A stretch of DNA of 64,000 bases from positions 7,326,517 to 7,390,516 of the forward strand of contig NC_087380.1 of assembly GCF_963675165.1 (NCBI RefSeq), in the 5' to 3' direction. A model generated the notes under the pieces. That model ran no database searches. It was given only the letters and a program-made list of their open reading frames with translations, and had not been told where the DNA came from. Below are positions 36,201 through 48,120 of this stretch, in pieces. A program made the translations under genes and the position numbers. Source of the stretch: Halichondria panicea. Its lineage: Eukaryota; Porifera; Demospongiae; Suberitida; Halichondriidae. How positions within the stretch are numbered: position 1 is the first letter of the stretch; each line of letters starts with the position of its first letter.

Positions 36201-36986
36201 TCATTCCTCAGACAAATTTATTCCCTAGACTGTTGTTGTTGCAAATGCCATTATAGTTATTAGTGTTTGGCAATTCTATTGCACTTCGCTAAGGTGGCGG
36301 GTATATGTATATACTATGTATCTATTGTACATGCACAGATGTGAATGAGTGTTCTCTTGGCATTGACAACTGCCACAGAGAAGCAGACTGCATCAACCAA
36401 GAGGGGTTGTTCGATTGTCGTTGCCAGGATGGTTTCCTGGGTGACGGTATCAACTGCTGTGTCAGTGAGCTCTCACTCATAGCCCTGGTGCAGGAAGAGG
36501 AGGGGTCAAAGACAGGATCAAATAAGTCAAGGAAGTCTAGATCTAAGAAGAGAAAGGGGCGTTCCGGTGAGTTAAAGTGTTGTTGATTATTGTAAATGTA
36601 TTTCCCCGCTGACTGAAGCAACTATTATAATATAAGCGCATTCCTAATTCAAACACACGCACGCATGCACACATGTACACACCCCAGCTCGAAAGTCAAA
36701 GTCCAGTAGCTCAAGGTCCAGTAGCTCCTCATCCTCCAGCTCATCATCCAGCTCATCCTCCTCCAGCTCATCGTCCAGCTCTGACAACAACGCAGCAAGT
36801 AATTTAAAGACCATTGTTGTGTTACTGCATCTTGCCCTCCCCACCACCTATACAGGTATTGACATAGAGCCAGCGTGTATGGGGGTGCTCGAGCAGTTCA
36901 GGGCAGACTCTAGCAGTGACACGAGTAGATCTGGAAGTTCCTCTAGCAGCGACACGAGTAGATCTGGAAGTTCCAGTAGTAGCTAA
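33277..36986 (+). CDS. Secreted Ig/EGF protein with poly-Ser tail (paralogue B)
   Basis: 650 aa in ten exons: 33277-33325, 33395-33556, 33689-33985, 34458-34745, 35188-35423, 35485-35767, 35980-36147, 36339-36566, 36688-36798, 36856-36986; frame closes exactly. Same plan as paralogue A; exons 2 and 4 have the same lengths (162 and 288 bases). Signal peptide; Cys module (CFDVCG, ACCNGGGTGFIDL, GCLEC); three Ig-like domains; a TTQPPPV stalk; two EGF-like domains, the second of calcium-binding type (DVNECSLGIDNC); a basic run (KSRKSRSKKRKGRSARKSKS); about 20 serines; EPACMGVLEQF; and two SSSDTSRSGSS repeats. It has one EGF more than A and lacks A's final RS exon. AATAAA is at 37072. No transmembrane segment seen. 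Confidence 0.8.
34223..34427. repeat. MITE-like element, copy 3 of 3
   Basis: Starts CCCGTATTACTAGAATATTTTGC and ends CTAGTATAATACGGTA, with the same internal landmarks as 5319 and 11353. It sits in the intron between Ig1 and Ig2 of paralogue B. Confidence 0.8.
34781..35147. repeat. Two fold-back elements in one intron of paralogue B
   Basis: 34781-34917 has ends ACCGTGTATATAGCGGGT and its near-complement (family of 2765, 27280, 58699, 58855). 34936-35147 has TATACTGTATAGCGC... and ends TTCGCGCTATATA (family of 18136); its middle shares AAAGGCGTGGCTTCCGGTAA with that copy. Confidence 0.75.
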
Positions 36987-37108
36987 AACTAAGAGACACC
37001 ATTAAACTGAACAGTTAGGACTAACATTGATTAACGATGAATTGTGATTTGCAATTTTGAGAGAAATAACAAATAAATATTGCCACAATAATAAACTATC
37101 TATAGTGA

Positions 37109-40100
37109 TCAATCATTGTTCTCAAGGTCAGAGAGTTCATTGCTTGTATTCGGTAGTGTCTTGTAGCCACCGCCCTGTACAGGCCCGGGGGGTGGGCTGG
37201 GGGGTGGGCCTAGCTTCTTGTATAGCAATAGAATCTCCAGGAGCATGGGCACATGGAGGAACAGTAGGATCAGCATCGCCAGGAACATTCTCTTTTGCAT
37301 ACCCTCATAGGCTGCATCCACTGCATGTGCACGCACGCATGTATGGGGAAGATAATCAAAGGACGCTCTACACTAGTACTAAATATACGGTGATGAGAAT
37401 TTTGAATTCTTGCAGCTAATTAAATGCTCTATAGATATGTACACACAATTGACTCACAAATCAGTGGTCCAATTCCACGAGCCGCAGAATTAACAGCGGC
37501 CGTAGCACCTCCAAGTAACCCCTGTAATTATATATATACAGGGCAATACCATAAACACTAGTACTGCAGACGATGTATGTACGCACGCACACACACACAC
37601 ACAGGGCAATACCATGCACATTAACAAAGTTACTGCATACGATGTACGCATACAGTGACACAGGGAAGTACCATAAACAAAGTTACCGTACTATACACAT
37701 GACAACGCACACACACAGGGCAGTACCATAAACACAGTTACTACATGACAAAGCATACACAGGGAGCATACCTGAGACTCCACTCTCACTTGAAACGAGG
37801 CCATTGCCATGAGTGACACCCATAGAATAGGGAGAGACGCCATTATTGTACTAGTACCCAGTACAAACTGCCAGAAAAAAAGTGTTTGGCCCACCCCTCT
37901 GCAAATCGGCTGACAATCTGTGCACTCTTTGTGTGTAACGGACGATGACGGTATCCAATGGCAACTGCTCACGTTAGCGGCCTCACAGTTGTGTTTGGAA
38001 CGGTTATATGTACTACCAGATAGAACGGTTAACTCTTGAACATGAGCCAACTCAGTGGTAGCGGAGGGTTCAGAGTACAATATGCAGAGAGAGAGGGCTA
38101 GGGGGTGGTGTGCTGTAGAGAAGGTGTCTAATCGTGTATTGCACCGGAACTTGAGGGACAGTTCGGTATTAGCCCGCCATGTTTTGGATGGTAAGTGTTC
38201 GGTACTAACAGAATAGTTAAGACAAAGTTGGCTGCTATTGCAATAATCACAACTCTCAGTTAAAGTACAGTTCATTTTGACACCAAACGGAGCGATTTCA
38301 AATCCACTGATGCTCTGATTCAAGGGAACACTATTCTTATTATGAGAAGTGTTTAATATTTCCGGGTGGTGGAATGGACTCAGTTGAGTGCAGGGGTCGT
38401 ATGGAATGGACTGCCAGTCAGCTGATAGTATACAAGCGACGAAGGTCATGATGATACCAATGATGGCTATCAACTGGTTACTAAGGGCCAGTCGCTGAAG
38501 AATCACCCTGCAGGATTGTAGAATTTACGTATTTAAATAATTAATTAACGCTTACAGAGTGAGCACACCCCCCAGGTAGGGGACGGCCAGTGCCAGGAAG
38601 TAGTAGGAGGAGTCCCTCTCATCAAAACCAAACGAGTCACTGAGTACAGGATTGAATAACGTCTCGAAGTAGCCAAACCTCAGAGCAGCTACTACCAGAA
38701 ACAGTAGGAGCGTCACGACTATGTGAGGGGTGGGGTCAAGGAGGAACAAAACACTGAAACATGACTGCAAAACATAAAATTGATGTGCACACACATTGTC
38801 ATGTGATGGTGATAAGTAACACATGTAGCTAAAAGTATTGTTATAGTACATAGATCGAGACCATTTTGCTACATACCAAAACAACTGAAATTTGCATAAA
38901 AGCGCATGCAAGGCTATAGCCTTCAGCTTTTGTTGGAACGGTCATCCTGAGAGCTACATATACGTATATAGCACCGACACCACACCACTATTAATGTAGG
39001 ATATGAATAATCCCATGAGCCCATTGTTCACTCCACTCTTGACTTCCTCCGGACAATGACAAGAAGTTTTGATTTGGCTCCAACCGCGACAGCCCGCCTC
39101 CCCTCGGAAGAGAACCAGTTGCAGCAACAGTAAGACTGTTCCCATGACTATGTTGTACCAGGCTATGGCTCGGAATTGATCGATGGGAAACTGGGCAAAT
39201 ATAACGGCAGCACCTGTACGCAAACATAGGTCAGCTGACGGTATAATAATACCAACAAGCGAGTGAACATTATACAGTACCTTTACTTCCTCTGTACTAC
39301 ATGTACATGCTCTTGTACCTATGACCAACTCTTGTTACGTAGTAATACTGATTGCAGTATAACTCACCTGGACCTACAACGAAGCCAATAGCCACACCCA
39401 CAGCCTGAGAGGAGAACACGTAACGCTTAACCTTCTCCACTGATCCTCTGTCTAGCTCCACCCCCCTCAGTATACCCACATACTCCTCAGCGCTCTTTGC
39501 AGTGTATCCGATACTAAGCGACCATTGTGCTCCAATGAAATAGCCAGAGAGAAACTTTGAGATGAGAATCAACCAGCCCTTATAAGTGACGGCATAGAGC
39601 GTGAAGCCAGTGATGTGCGTGACTAGGCTGATGGCAAACAGGTGCCAATACGGGACACAGTGAACGAGGAACCCACTAACAATGGCTCCAAATACTGAGC
39701 CAAAGTTGAAGACAGCGATGAGCCATGAGTAGAATGACTCGGACTCACCCATACCAAACGCAGTCTGTAAGTAAATGAATGGGCATACGGATGCAATGAT
39801 AATGGTGATATGATGGTATATACTGACAGTCAAGGGTCCTAGGGTACAATACATTATTATAATAGGGCTGTGTTTACATTAACACTGCTTGCTTGCTTGC
39901 ATTAAGTCATTTATATGTAGTACTCATGCACGAGGGATGTAGTACTCATGCACGAGGGACGTAGTACTCATGCACGAGGGACGTAGTACTCATGCACGAG
40001 GGACGTAGTACTCATGCACGAGGGATGTGCACGTTTCTTATTGCTGGTGTAATATTTCAAGGATAAATATTTAAGGTTATAGACCAATCAGATTGCAGGA

Positions 40101-40858
40101 TTCTACCCGACTGCATTGTGATTCGCCACGCATCAGTTTCTTTAATACTAGCATACGTATATATAAGGTGGGAGGCATAATATTTTTATTGACTGCATCC
40201 TGGGTACCGGGTATAATATCAATATCAACCCAGGTAGAATTGCTGCATCTTGGGTAATATCAATATCATTCTAGGTATATGCAATGTACCACATTTCTGA
40301 GTGATATTGATATCACGCAGGCATATGTTACTGTATTTACAATCCTTTGATGTCTGACCACACCGAGCAATCAACACACTTATATTAGTTGACACGTGCA
40401 TGTTAAGTATTCATTAACCACGGACCTCACTCCATGAAGAATGGTTGTCCTTGTCAGCAGGAGGGTTGATGACAAACTGATGGAACGATGACGATATGGA
40501 AGTGTTGCTGGTAGTTGCTAGGACCGACAATGCCGCTACAAACACCCAGTTCATTCGCAGTCGCCATAACTCCCTCACACCACTCTCATCACCACGGACA
40601 CACTCTGAAGGAAATAGACAATTAATTAAGCAGACACACGCAGCATGACGTCCAATATTATAGCTAGCTATTAATAAATGCAGCTCAGAACAGGTATAAT
40701 AAAATCTAGCAACATGCAATAATTAGTTATTACAACACTTTCTCTTTAAATTTGTACTTCTACACAGCCTGGCTATAATTATAGTATTATTAAGAGTTCT
40801 ACTCTTGCTATATTATATATACAGTGACTCTTAACTCACCACATGCCCAGGGTGACAT
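37109..40858 (-). CDS. Major facilitator superfamily transporter (MFSD8/CLN7-like)
   Basis: 711 aa in nine exons: 40858-40840, 40604-40426, 39764-39368, 39213-38964, 38946-38877, 38764-38556, 38507-37772, 37521-37458, 37320-37109. Phases agree and the frame closes. Multi-span membrane protein. N-terminal half has WLIAVFNFGSVFGAIVSGF, LISKFLSGYFIGAQW and VGVAIGFVVGPG, typical MFS helices 2, 4 and 5. A luminal loop of about 165 residues in the 38507-37772 exon holds about ten Cys and many N-glycosylation sequons (NQS, NCT, NSS, NYS, NRS, NVS). The C-terminus is cytosolic, proline-rich and acidic. The layout suggests a lysosomal or surface transporter of the MFSD8 type; substrate unknown. The exon-2 donor is weak (GAG|GTCCGT). 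Its stop lies 122 bases from the stop of the convergent paralogue B. Confidence 0.75.
39917..40027. repeat. 22-bp tandem repeat, 5 copies
   Basis: Unit GTAGTACTCATGCACGAGGG plus AC or AT, five times head to tail, in the intron between exons 2 and 3 of the MFS gene. Confidence 0.95.
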
Positions 40859-43800
40859 CTTTATATAGAGCTAGGGTTGTTTTGATGATGAGAGCAGAAA
40901 TGTTTTATGAAGTGTTTTGCATAGCTCTCACCTAGTCATGCAGATAGCATATCATTAGCTATAGTGCAGCATGAGTGGGAGGAAGGAAACCCATCGATTA
41001 CCCATATTCTGGGTAATTTGAAGCGCATGCGCACTATCACCCCTGCAATAGGTACCAGGCCGTATTTTAATGCGGCCTGGAATCGAGGCTAGGCTAGTAC
41101 ATACGTATAATACTCTCCGGTGCTGCTTGTGTGACACACCCCCATCCACAGGCTAGGCGTTCCCAGGCAGATTTTTTTCTATTATTACAGAAGCACCAAT
41201 ACGTTATTTTAGAGACAACTCGGCCTGTGGATTGCCAACGTGGGAAATTGCAGAACCTCCATAACGACCATAGATTAAAGAGGTTGTTTTCTCGTTAAAC
41301 ATTGATAGTGCACATATGCCCACTGCACAGAGAAAAAAGACGTGCTGATTTAGCACAGAAAACCGTGCTAAACGAATGTCTCCAGTTTTAGCACATTTGC
41401 ACATGTGCTAAACAACCTAATGTGCTAAACTGGCACATGTGCTAAATTCTAATGTGCTGAAACATCTGTGCTGATTGTATTGTGCTAAATTAATTTCAAA
41501 CATTAAAAACAACAATACATCAATTCAGTATTAAAATTGTATCTAAACAAACGATAAGGATTATACAAAAGTGAAAGGTTTCTTTTAACATGCAAGTCTG
41601 CACTCAGTTCACTGCAATTGCAAGATACTGCCTTTGACTTCTCAGCATCACCTGCATGCGTGAAGTAGAAAAATATGTCACATAAAAGCCAGTAGAATTA
41701 TAACCAAGTATAAGAATAACTAAAGTGTGTATAGATTAGGTACATAACATCAGTCATAGCATGCATTGCGATGAAACTTATAATTATTATGGGGTGAAAT
41801 AAGAAAAGTATTTGCTGTGATTCATGACAAATGCCGAGTGCATGAAAAAGTACATGAGCCAAAAGCAAAGAATTCTAGCTACAGAAAGAGTCATATAACA
41901 CAGGTAAGACCAAGAGGAAGAGTACGCAACACTAATAGTCTGTACACAGGAGGCAAACTCACTATTGCATGTAACCACAGTCACTTGAGATACAACAATA
42001 ACAATAACAATGCTGATAAGGAATAGCAATGAATAAAATTAGTGGTAATCATTCATGCAGATTAATTTTAAGATTTTACAGTTTATACAACAGCATGTGG
42101 TTGTGACGTAGTTAGACAGAATGCTTACTACGGTTAGTGGAGTTGCGTACTCTTCCTAATGAACTCTTAGTAAGACATTATAGTCGTTGTTACACACAAT
42201 TAAGTTTGCGAGACTATGATAATGCAAATGAGTTCTTGTTGTGCTATTATAGAGCAGCATCAATATTCGGGCCCATCAATTATCTCGTACAGAGAGCAGA
42301 TTGAGAAGTTGTCTTCTACTGACAATACTCGTTGTAAGGGCTAAACAACAAATATAATCCACTACAAGCCTTCCCTTAATTGTCAGAAAAGAGCTGCATA
42401 TAAAGCTTAACCCGAAACGATATAAAAGTTTAATTAAACTGCGTTGTCCTATAAATTATTATAATCAATAGAACTGTTAGCTTAAGAAGAACAGCTACAG
42501 CTGCAAGGCCGGGCAGACAATGTGCCACCAGTGGCAGTATAGATTTGCATTAATTAGGAGGGTGTGTGGCAATCAAAAATCGTTTTGCGCACAAGGAATT
42601 TGGGATTTCTGTAGCAGCAATTTTTATCAATTATGAACTTACAAAGTGGTAAATATAAAGTCCCCGTTCCGTTTATGTAGTACGTGCATAATACACTGAT
42701 ACAGCGCAAATTAAACACTAAAAAGGACGTTCAAGATAAGAGCTTTTTTCTGTTGTTAAAATTATATTGGTCACCCATGCAGCTATAGTTATCATGACAT
42801 TTTGCAGTTTGCTAGCTTTGTATTATAGCTACATGTAAGATAGCTATAGCAATTATGCTAAGATTAAAATAGTGCGGTGAATGGTGCGTTATATTTCTTT
42901 GTTAGATCTATGTAGAACTATAGGCTTATAGCTAAGCAAAATTTAGCTGGATATTATGTTACTAGAGGATTGTCGCTTTGTATTCAAAAACACAGCACAC
43001 CGCATTTGTAAAGTGCAATGGTATATAGCAATGGTACAGTAAAATACGCTTTTAATACAGTACTTATCAAAATGGAAACACTACGTACTATGCAAACGGA
43101 ATGGGATATTGACCGCTGTATACGTATATAGACAGATAACTAAGTCAGATAAGTATGGTATACTGTTGCAATTGTTTTTTTGGGCGAAGCCACTATACCT
43201 AAAACATTGTGGCAATACAGCAGCATAATAATACATACCTCCAATTGTGTCGATACTTTACAGTGGTCTGGTCATACAAGGGTGTCCAGTATAATGCTCT
43301 CTCCAACACGTGTCACTTTCAACATCATCCTGCAATATGTTTTTCACATCAATTCTTACAACAATAATTAATTATATAGCACCTTCAAAAAAGTACGACC
43401 ACCATTTTGAAAGAACTTTAGACGTGAGAGGGAAGTAGGCATATTTTTGCGAATGGCGTGGTTTCCCTCCGGGCAGTTGGCGTCTCACAACTATAATGTA
43501 TATACACGTGAAAAGCAGTAGATCTAGTATGTACAATAATTATAAATCAATAATTATATTGAAACATAGCATCAAGTATGTACAGCATATAGCTAAGTAA
43601 CTAGTCTAGCTACGATACTCGAGGTGACTAGGATTGTCTCTTTGTTTGTTTTTTTTGCAAAATGTATACTTGCAATGTGCAATGGTAAATTGCAACGCTT
43701 TTAATACAGTGTAAACGTACTGGCGTACTACATAAACGGAACTTATATTGACCGCTTACTGCATCTATACAATAATAGTGCAACGTACGCTATGACAAGT

Positions 43801-44089
43801 ACAGTTGAAAACAGCAGTGGTTCTTGGTCAGACATGCATGCAATGAAACTAAGCTTTATGTGTTAACGAATAGCTATAGCGCTCCAGACATTCACCGGGA
43901 CCAGAGTAGTCTCACAGTAAAGAACTGTGAGTTTAAAATCCTGTATGACAACCAGGATTTTAAAGTAGAGCGGGAAAATATAAGGCATTCTTAAAAAAAA
44001 AGTCAACTGCATGTTATTTCAATACCCTGGTTAGTATACAGGCTATGGATACTCAGTCAATTACTAATACCTGAATGCAAATTTTAGGG
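40859..44089. other. Gene-poor stretch with repeats
   Basis: 41140-41340 resembles sequence near 56690-56960 and 62570-62780 (TTTTAGAGACAACTCGGCCTG, GATTAAAGAGGTTGTTTTCT). 41340-41480 is a cluster of TGTGCTAAA/TTTAGCACA words. 42662-43107 has inverted ends (CCCGTTCCGTTTATGTAGTAC type), and a second copy of the right end is at 43650-43765. No gene seen. Confidence 0.55.
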
Positions 44090-44570
44090 GGGGGGGGGTT
44101 GGAGCCAGAGGGGATACTCCCCCTGTGTACTGTATGACACCCGGTACCCTGGTACAATTGGCACAATAATTATTATACAATAGCTGTGCAATTACATTGT
44201 ACAGATGCTCACAGATGCTCCCTTGTGTACTGTATGACACCTGGCACAATACAATAGCTGTGCAATTACATGTACAGATGCTCCCCTGTGTACTGTATGA
44301 CACCTGGTACAATACAATAGCTGTGCAATTACATTGTACAGATGCTCCCCTGTGTACTGTATGACACCTGGTACAATACAATAGCTGTGCAATTACATTG
44401 TACAGATGCTCCCCTGTGTACTGTATGACACCTGGTACAATACAATAGCTGTGCAATTACATTGTACAGATGCTCCCCTGTGTACTGTATGACACCCTGG
44501 TACAATACAATAGCTGTGCAATTACATTGTACAGATGCTCCCCTGTGTACTGTATGACACCTGGTACAAT
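44090..44570. repeat. 64-bp tandem array
   Basis: Exact 64-base period: ATGCTCCCCTGTGTACTGTA units begin at 44278, 44342, 44406, 44470 and 44534, with truncated or diverged units before. Preceded by a G run at 44088-44098. Any open frame through it is a by-product. Confidence 0.95.
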
Positions 44571-44590
44571 AATTATTAATTATTAATTAT

Positions 44591-44765
44591 TACCCGAGGC
44601 GCGTGGGCGGCCACGGGTATAGTAGTCTGTTGGTTTGTTACCCGAGGCGCGTGTGGGCGGCCACGGGTATAGTAGTATGTTGGTCTGTTTGTTACCCGAG
44701 GCGCGCGTGGGCGGCCACGGGTATAGTAGTATGTTGGTCTGTTTGTTTGTTTGTTTGTTTGTTTG
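44591..44765. repeat. About 50-bp tandem repeat, 3 copies, GC-rich
   Basis: TTACCCGAGGCGCGTGGGCGGCCACGGGTATAGTAG recurs at 44590, 44638 and 44691, then (TTTG)n. A further unit is at 45490-45547. Confidence 0.9.
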
Positions 44766-47164
44766 TCACAGGTATATCTACTCACCTGGATGCCACAGCG
44801 CTGCGTTTACAGCATAGATAGCCTTCACAGAACAATATCTTGATTTAAATAGTGGCAGATTTTGATGTTAAAGCTTCTTTGTCGAGCAAAAGCTAAGAAG
44901 CTTGAATAAGCTTGTGACTAGGTCTGCTTACCTGGATGTTCTAGCACTGCGTTTACAGCATAAGTAGCCTCCACACAACAAGTTAGTACTTTTGATAGTG
45001 GCAGCTTTCGGTGTTAAAGCTCCTTTGTCTAATAAAAGCGAGCAAAATGTAGCTTGAACAGAACTTGCACATGCGTTACTTATAACTGAAGTGATCCTGT
45101 ACCAAGAACAACGGAACAGGGTCACTAAAGTAGAAAGCTGTATATACCAGGAACAATGGAACAGGGTCACTAAAGTAAAAGCTTGAATTATAGCATAGAT
45201 AGTAGCTCCTGCTGCTGGCTGGGATCCTACTCCATGCAGAACCTGGAGCCATACTTCTCTGAGACTCCAGGCTTCTTTACTGTGATCCTAATCCACAGTG
45301 CTATAGTACCACTACCTGTTCTCAAATGTTTCAGCATGCCTCCAGTCTGGTTTAGTTTTATTGCTCCTGAGTTGCTGTGCAAGTCCTACATGATAACAAC
45401 ATCACTATATGCACTGCATTATATTTCTGGTTTCTTTTTAATCATGTCACCAGCCGAGGGTTTGCACTTTAGTGCTCTAGGTTTGTTTGTTAACCCGATG
45501 CGCGTGGGCGGCCACGGGTTATAGTAGTCTGTCTGTTTGTTTGTTTGTAACGAGTATATCTACTCACCTGGATGCCATAGCGCTGCGTTTGCAGCATAGG
45601 TAGTCTTCACACAACAATATCTTGGTTTAAATAGTGGCAGATTTTGATGTTAAAGCTTCTTTGTCGAGTAAAAGCGAGCAAAAGCTAAGAAGCTTAAACT
45701 TGCCACGTGGCCTTGAGTCAAGGTACGGGATCACTTCAGCTGAAAATACGTAGTCAAGGCTTGATTATGTATTTTCAGCTGAAGTGATCCCGTACCAGGA
45801 ACAATTGTCAAGAAAGTAGAATTGTGACTGGTTGTTGACTGACTCTGGATCCTATACGTACTCCAGCCTGGAAGGAGCCGTGCTTCTCTTAGTCTAAGAC
45901 TCCAGGCTTCTTTGCTGTGATCCCAGTCCATAGTGCATGTCTCATGCATGTACGTTGTTAGTTTAGTTTTATTGCTCTTGAGTTGCGCATGCTAGTCATA
46001 CATGCTACATGCACTTGCATTATCACTCTTCTGGTTTCTTTATTATCACGTCACCAGCCGAGGGTTTGCACTTTAGTGCTCTAGTTTGTTTGTTTGTTTG
46101 TTTGTCACAGGTATATCTACTCACCTGGATGCCACATCACTGCGTTTACAGCATGGATAGCCTTCACACAACAATATCTTGATTTAAATAGTGGCAGATT
46201 TTGCTGTTAAAGCTTCTTTGTCGAGCAAAAGCTAAGAAGCTTGAATAAGCTTGTGACTAGGTCTGCTTACCTGGATGCTCTAGCACTGCGTTTACAGCAT
46301 GAGTAGCCTCCACACAACAAGTTAGTACTTTTGATAGTGACAGCTTTCGGTGTTAAAGCTCCTTTGTCTAATAAAAGCTAGCAAAATGTAGCTTGAACAG
46401 AACTTGCACATGCGTTACATATAACTGAAGTGATCCTGTACCAAGAAAACGATGGAACAGGGTCACTAAAGTAGAAAGCTGTATATACCAGAAACAATGG
46501 AACAGAGTCACTAAAGTAAAAGCTTGAATTATAGCTCCTGCTGCTGACTGGGATCCTACTCCATGCAGAACCTGGAGCCATACTTCTCTGAGACTCCAGG
46601 CTTCTTTACTGTGATCCTAATCCACAGTGCATATTATCTAAAGTACCACTACCTGTTCTCAAATGTTTCAGCATGCCTCCAGTCGAGTCTGGTTTAGTCC
46701 TGAGTTGCTGTGCAAGTCATGGCATGATGATGATAACAACATCACTATATATGCACTGCATTATATCAGTCTTCTGGTTTCTTTATAATCATGTCACCAG
46801 CCGAGGGTTTGCACTTTAGTGCTCTAGTTTGTTTGTTTGTTTGTTTGTCTGTTTGTCACAAGTATATCTACTCACCTGGATGCCATAGCGCTGCGTTTGC
46901 AGCATAGGTAGCCTTCACAGAACAATATCTTGATTTAAATAGTGGCAGATTTTGATGTTAAAGCTTCTTTGTCGAGCAAAAGCTAAGAAGCTTGAATAAG
47001 CTTGTGACTAGGTCTGCTTACCTGGATGTTCTAGCACTGCGTTTACAGCATGAGTAGCCTCCACACAACAAGTTAGTACTTTTGATAGTGGCAGCTTTCG
47101 GTGTTAAAGCTCCTTTGTCTAATAAAAGCGAGCAAAATGTAGCTTGAACAGAACTTGCACATGA
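44766..47164. repeat. Large tandem array of about 0.55-0.8-kb units
   Basis: Four units start with ACAGGTATATCTACTCACCTGG-like sequence at about 44766, 45548, 46108 and 46854. Each carries CTGCGTTTACAGCAT boxes, TTAAAGCTTCTTTGTCGAG and, in the fuller ones, GAAGTGATCCTGTACC. The last unit is cut at about 47164, where the duplicated MFS segment begins. No coding frame. Confidence 0.85.
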
Positions 47165-47189
47165 AAAACAAATTTGTTATTGGCTGCAC

Positions 47190-47936
47190 CTTGGGTAATA
47201 TCAATATCATTCCAGGTATATGCAATTTATCACATTTCTGAGTGATATTGATATCACGCAGGCATATGTTACTGTATTTACAATCCTTTGATGTCTGACC
47301 ACACTGAGCAATCAACACATTTATATTAGTTCACACGTGCATGTTGAGTATTCATTAATCACGGACCTCACTCCATGAAGAATGGTTGTCCTTGTCAGCA
47401 GGAGGGTTGATGACAAACTGATGGAACGATGACGATATGGAAGTGTTGCTGGTAGTTGCTAGGACCGACAATGCCGCTACAAACACCCAGTTCATTCGCA
47501 GTCGCCATAACTCCCTCACACCACTCTCATCACCACGGACACACTCTGAAGGAAATAGACAATTAATTAAGCAGACACACGCAGCATGACGTCCAATATT
47601 ATAGCTAGCTATTAATAAATGCAGCTCAGAACAGGTATAATAAAATCTAGCAACATGCAATAATTAGTTATTACAATACTTTCTCTTTAAATTTGTACTT
47701 CTACACAGCCTGGCTATAATTATAGTATTATTAAGAGTTCTACTCTTGCTATATTATATATACAGTAACTCTTAACTCACCACATGCCCAGGGTGACATC
47801 TTTATATAGAGCTAGGGTTGTTTTGATGATGAGAGCAGAAATGTTTTATGAAGTGTTTTGCATAGCTCTCACCTAGTCATGCAGATAGCATATCATTAGC
47901 TATAGTGCAGCATGAGTGGGAGGAAGGAAACCCATC
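47190..47936 (-). pseudogene. Duplicated 5' end of the MFS gene (exons 1-2 only)
   Basis: Near-identical copy of 40251-40991, carrying copies of exon 1 (ATG near 47800, with the following GTGAGTT donor) and exon 2 (start MNWVFVAALSVLATT and flanks) plus the weak donor. Differences are only scattered single bases. No downstream MFS exons follow; the next gene to the left on this strand is the tandem array, so the copy is an orphan promoter plus first exons. Confidence 0.8.
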
Positions 47937-48120
47937 ATGCAAGTAATATAACATGTCTTCACTTTACACAACATCCACATAACTGCATGCTTTTTCAAAG
48001 CAGTAAGACAATAGTTATGATCTACTCTATATATAGCGCTACAGAGATACATGAGAAAATAAACTAAATCTAGTCCAACGCAGTTTTTTGTCTCCATATA
48101 AAAATATAAAACTTAACACA

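Noticed and set aside
44064-44456. 130-codon frame with repeated peptide
   Set aside because: It is produced entirely by the 64-bp tandem array.
44090-44570. CRISPR array
   Set aside because: Units are contiguous 64-bp tandem copies with no unique spacers, in an animal-type genome.
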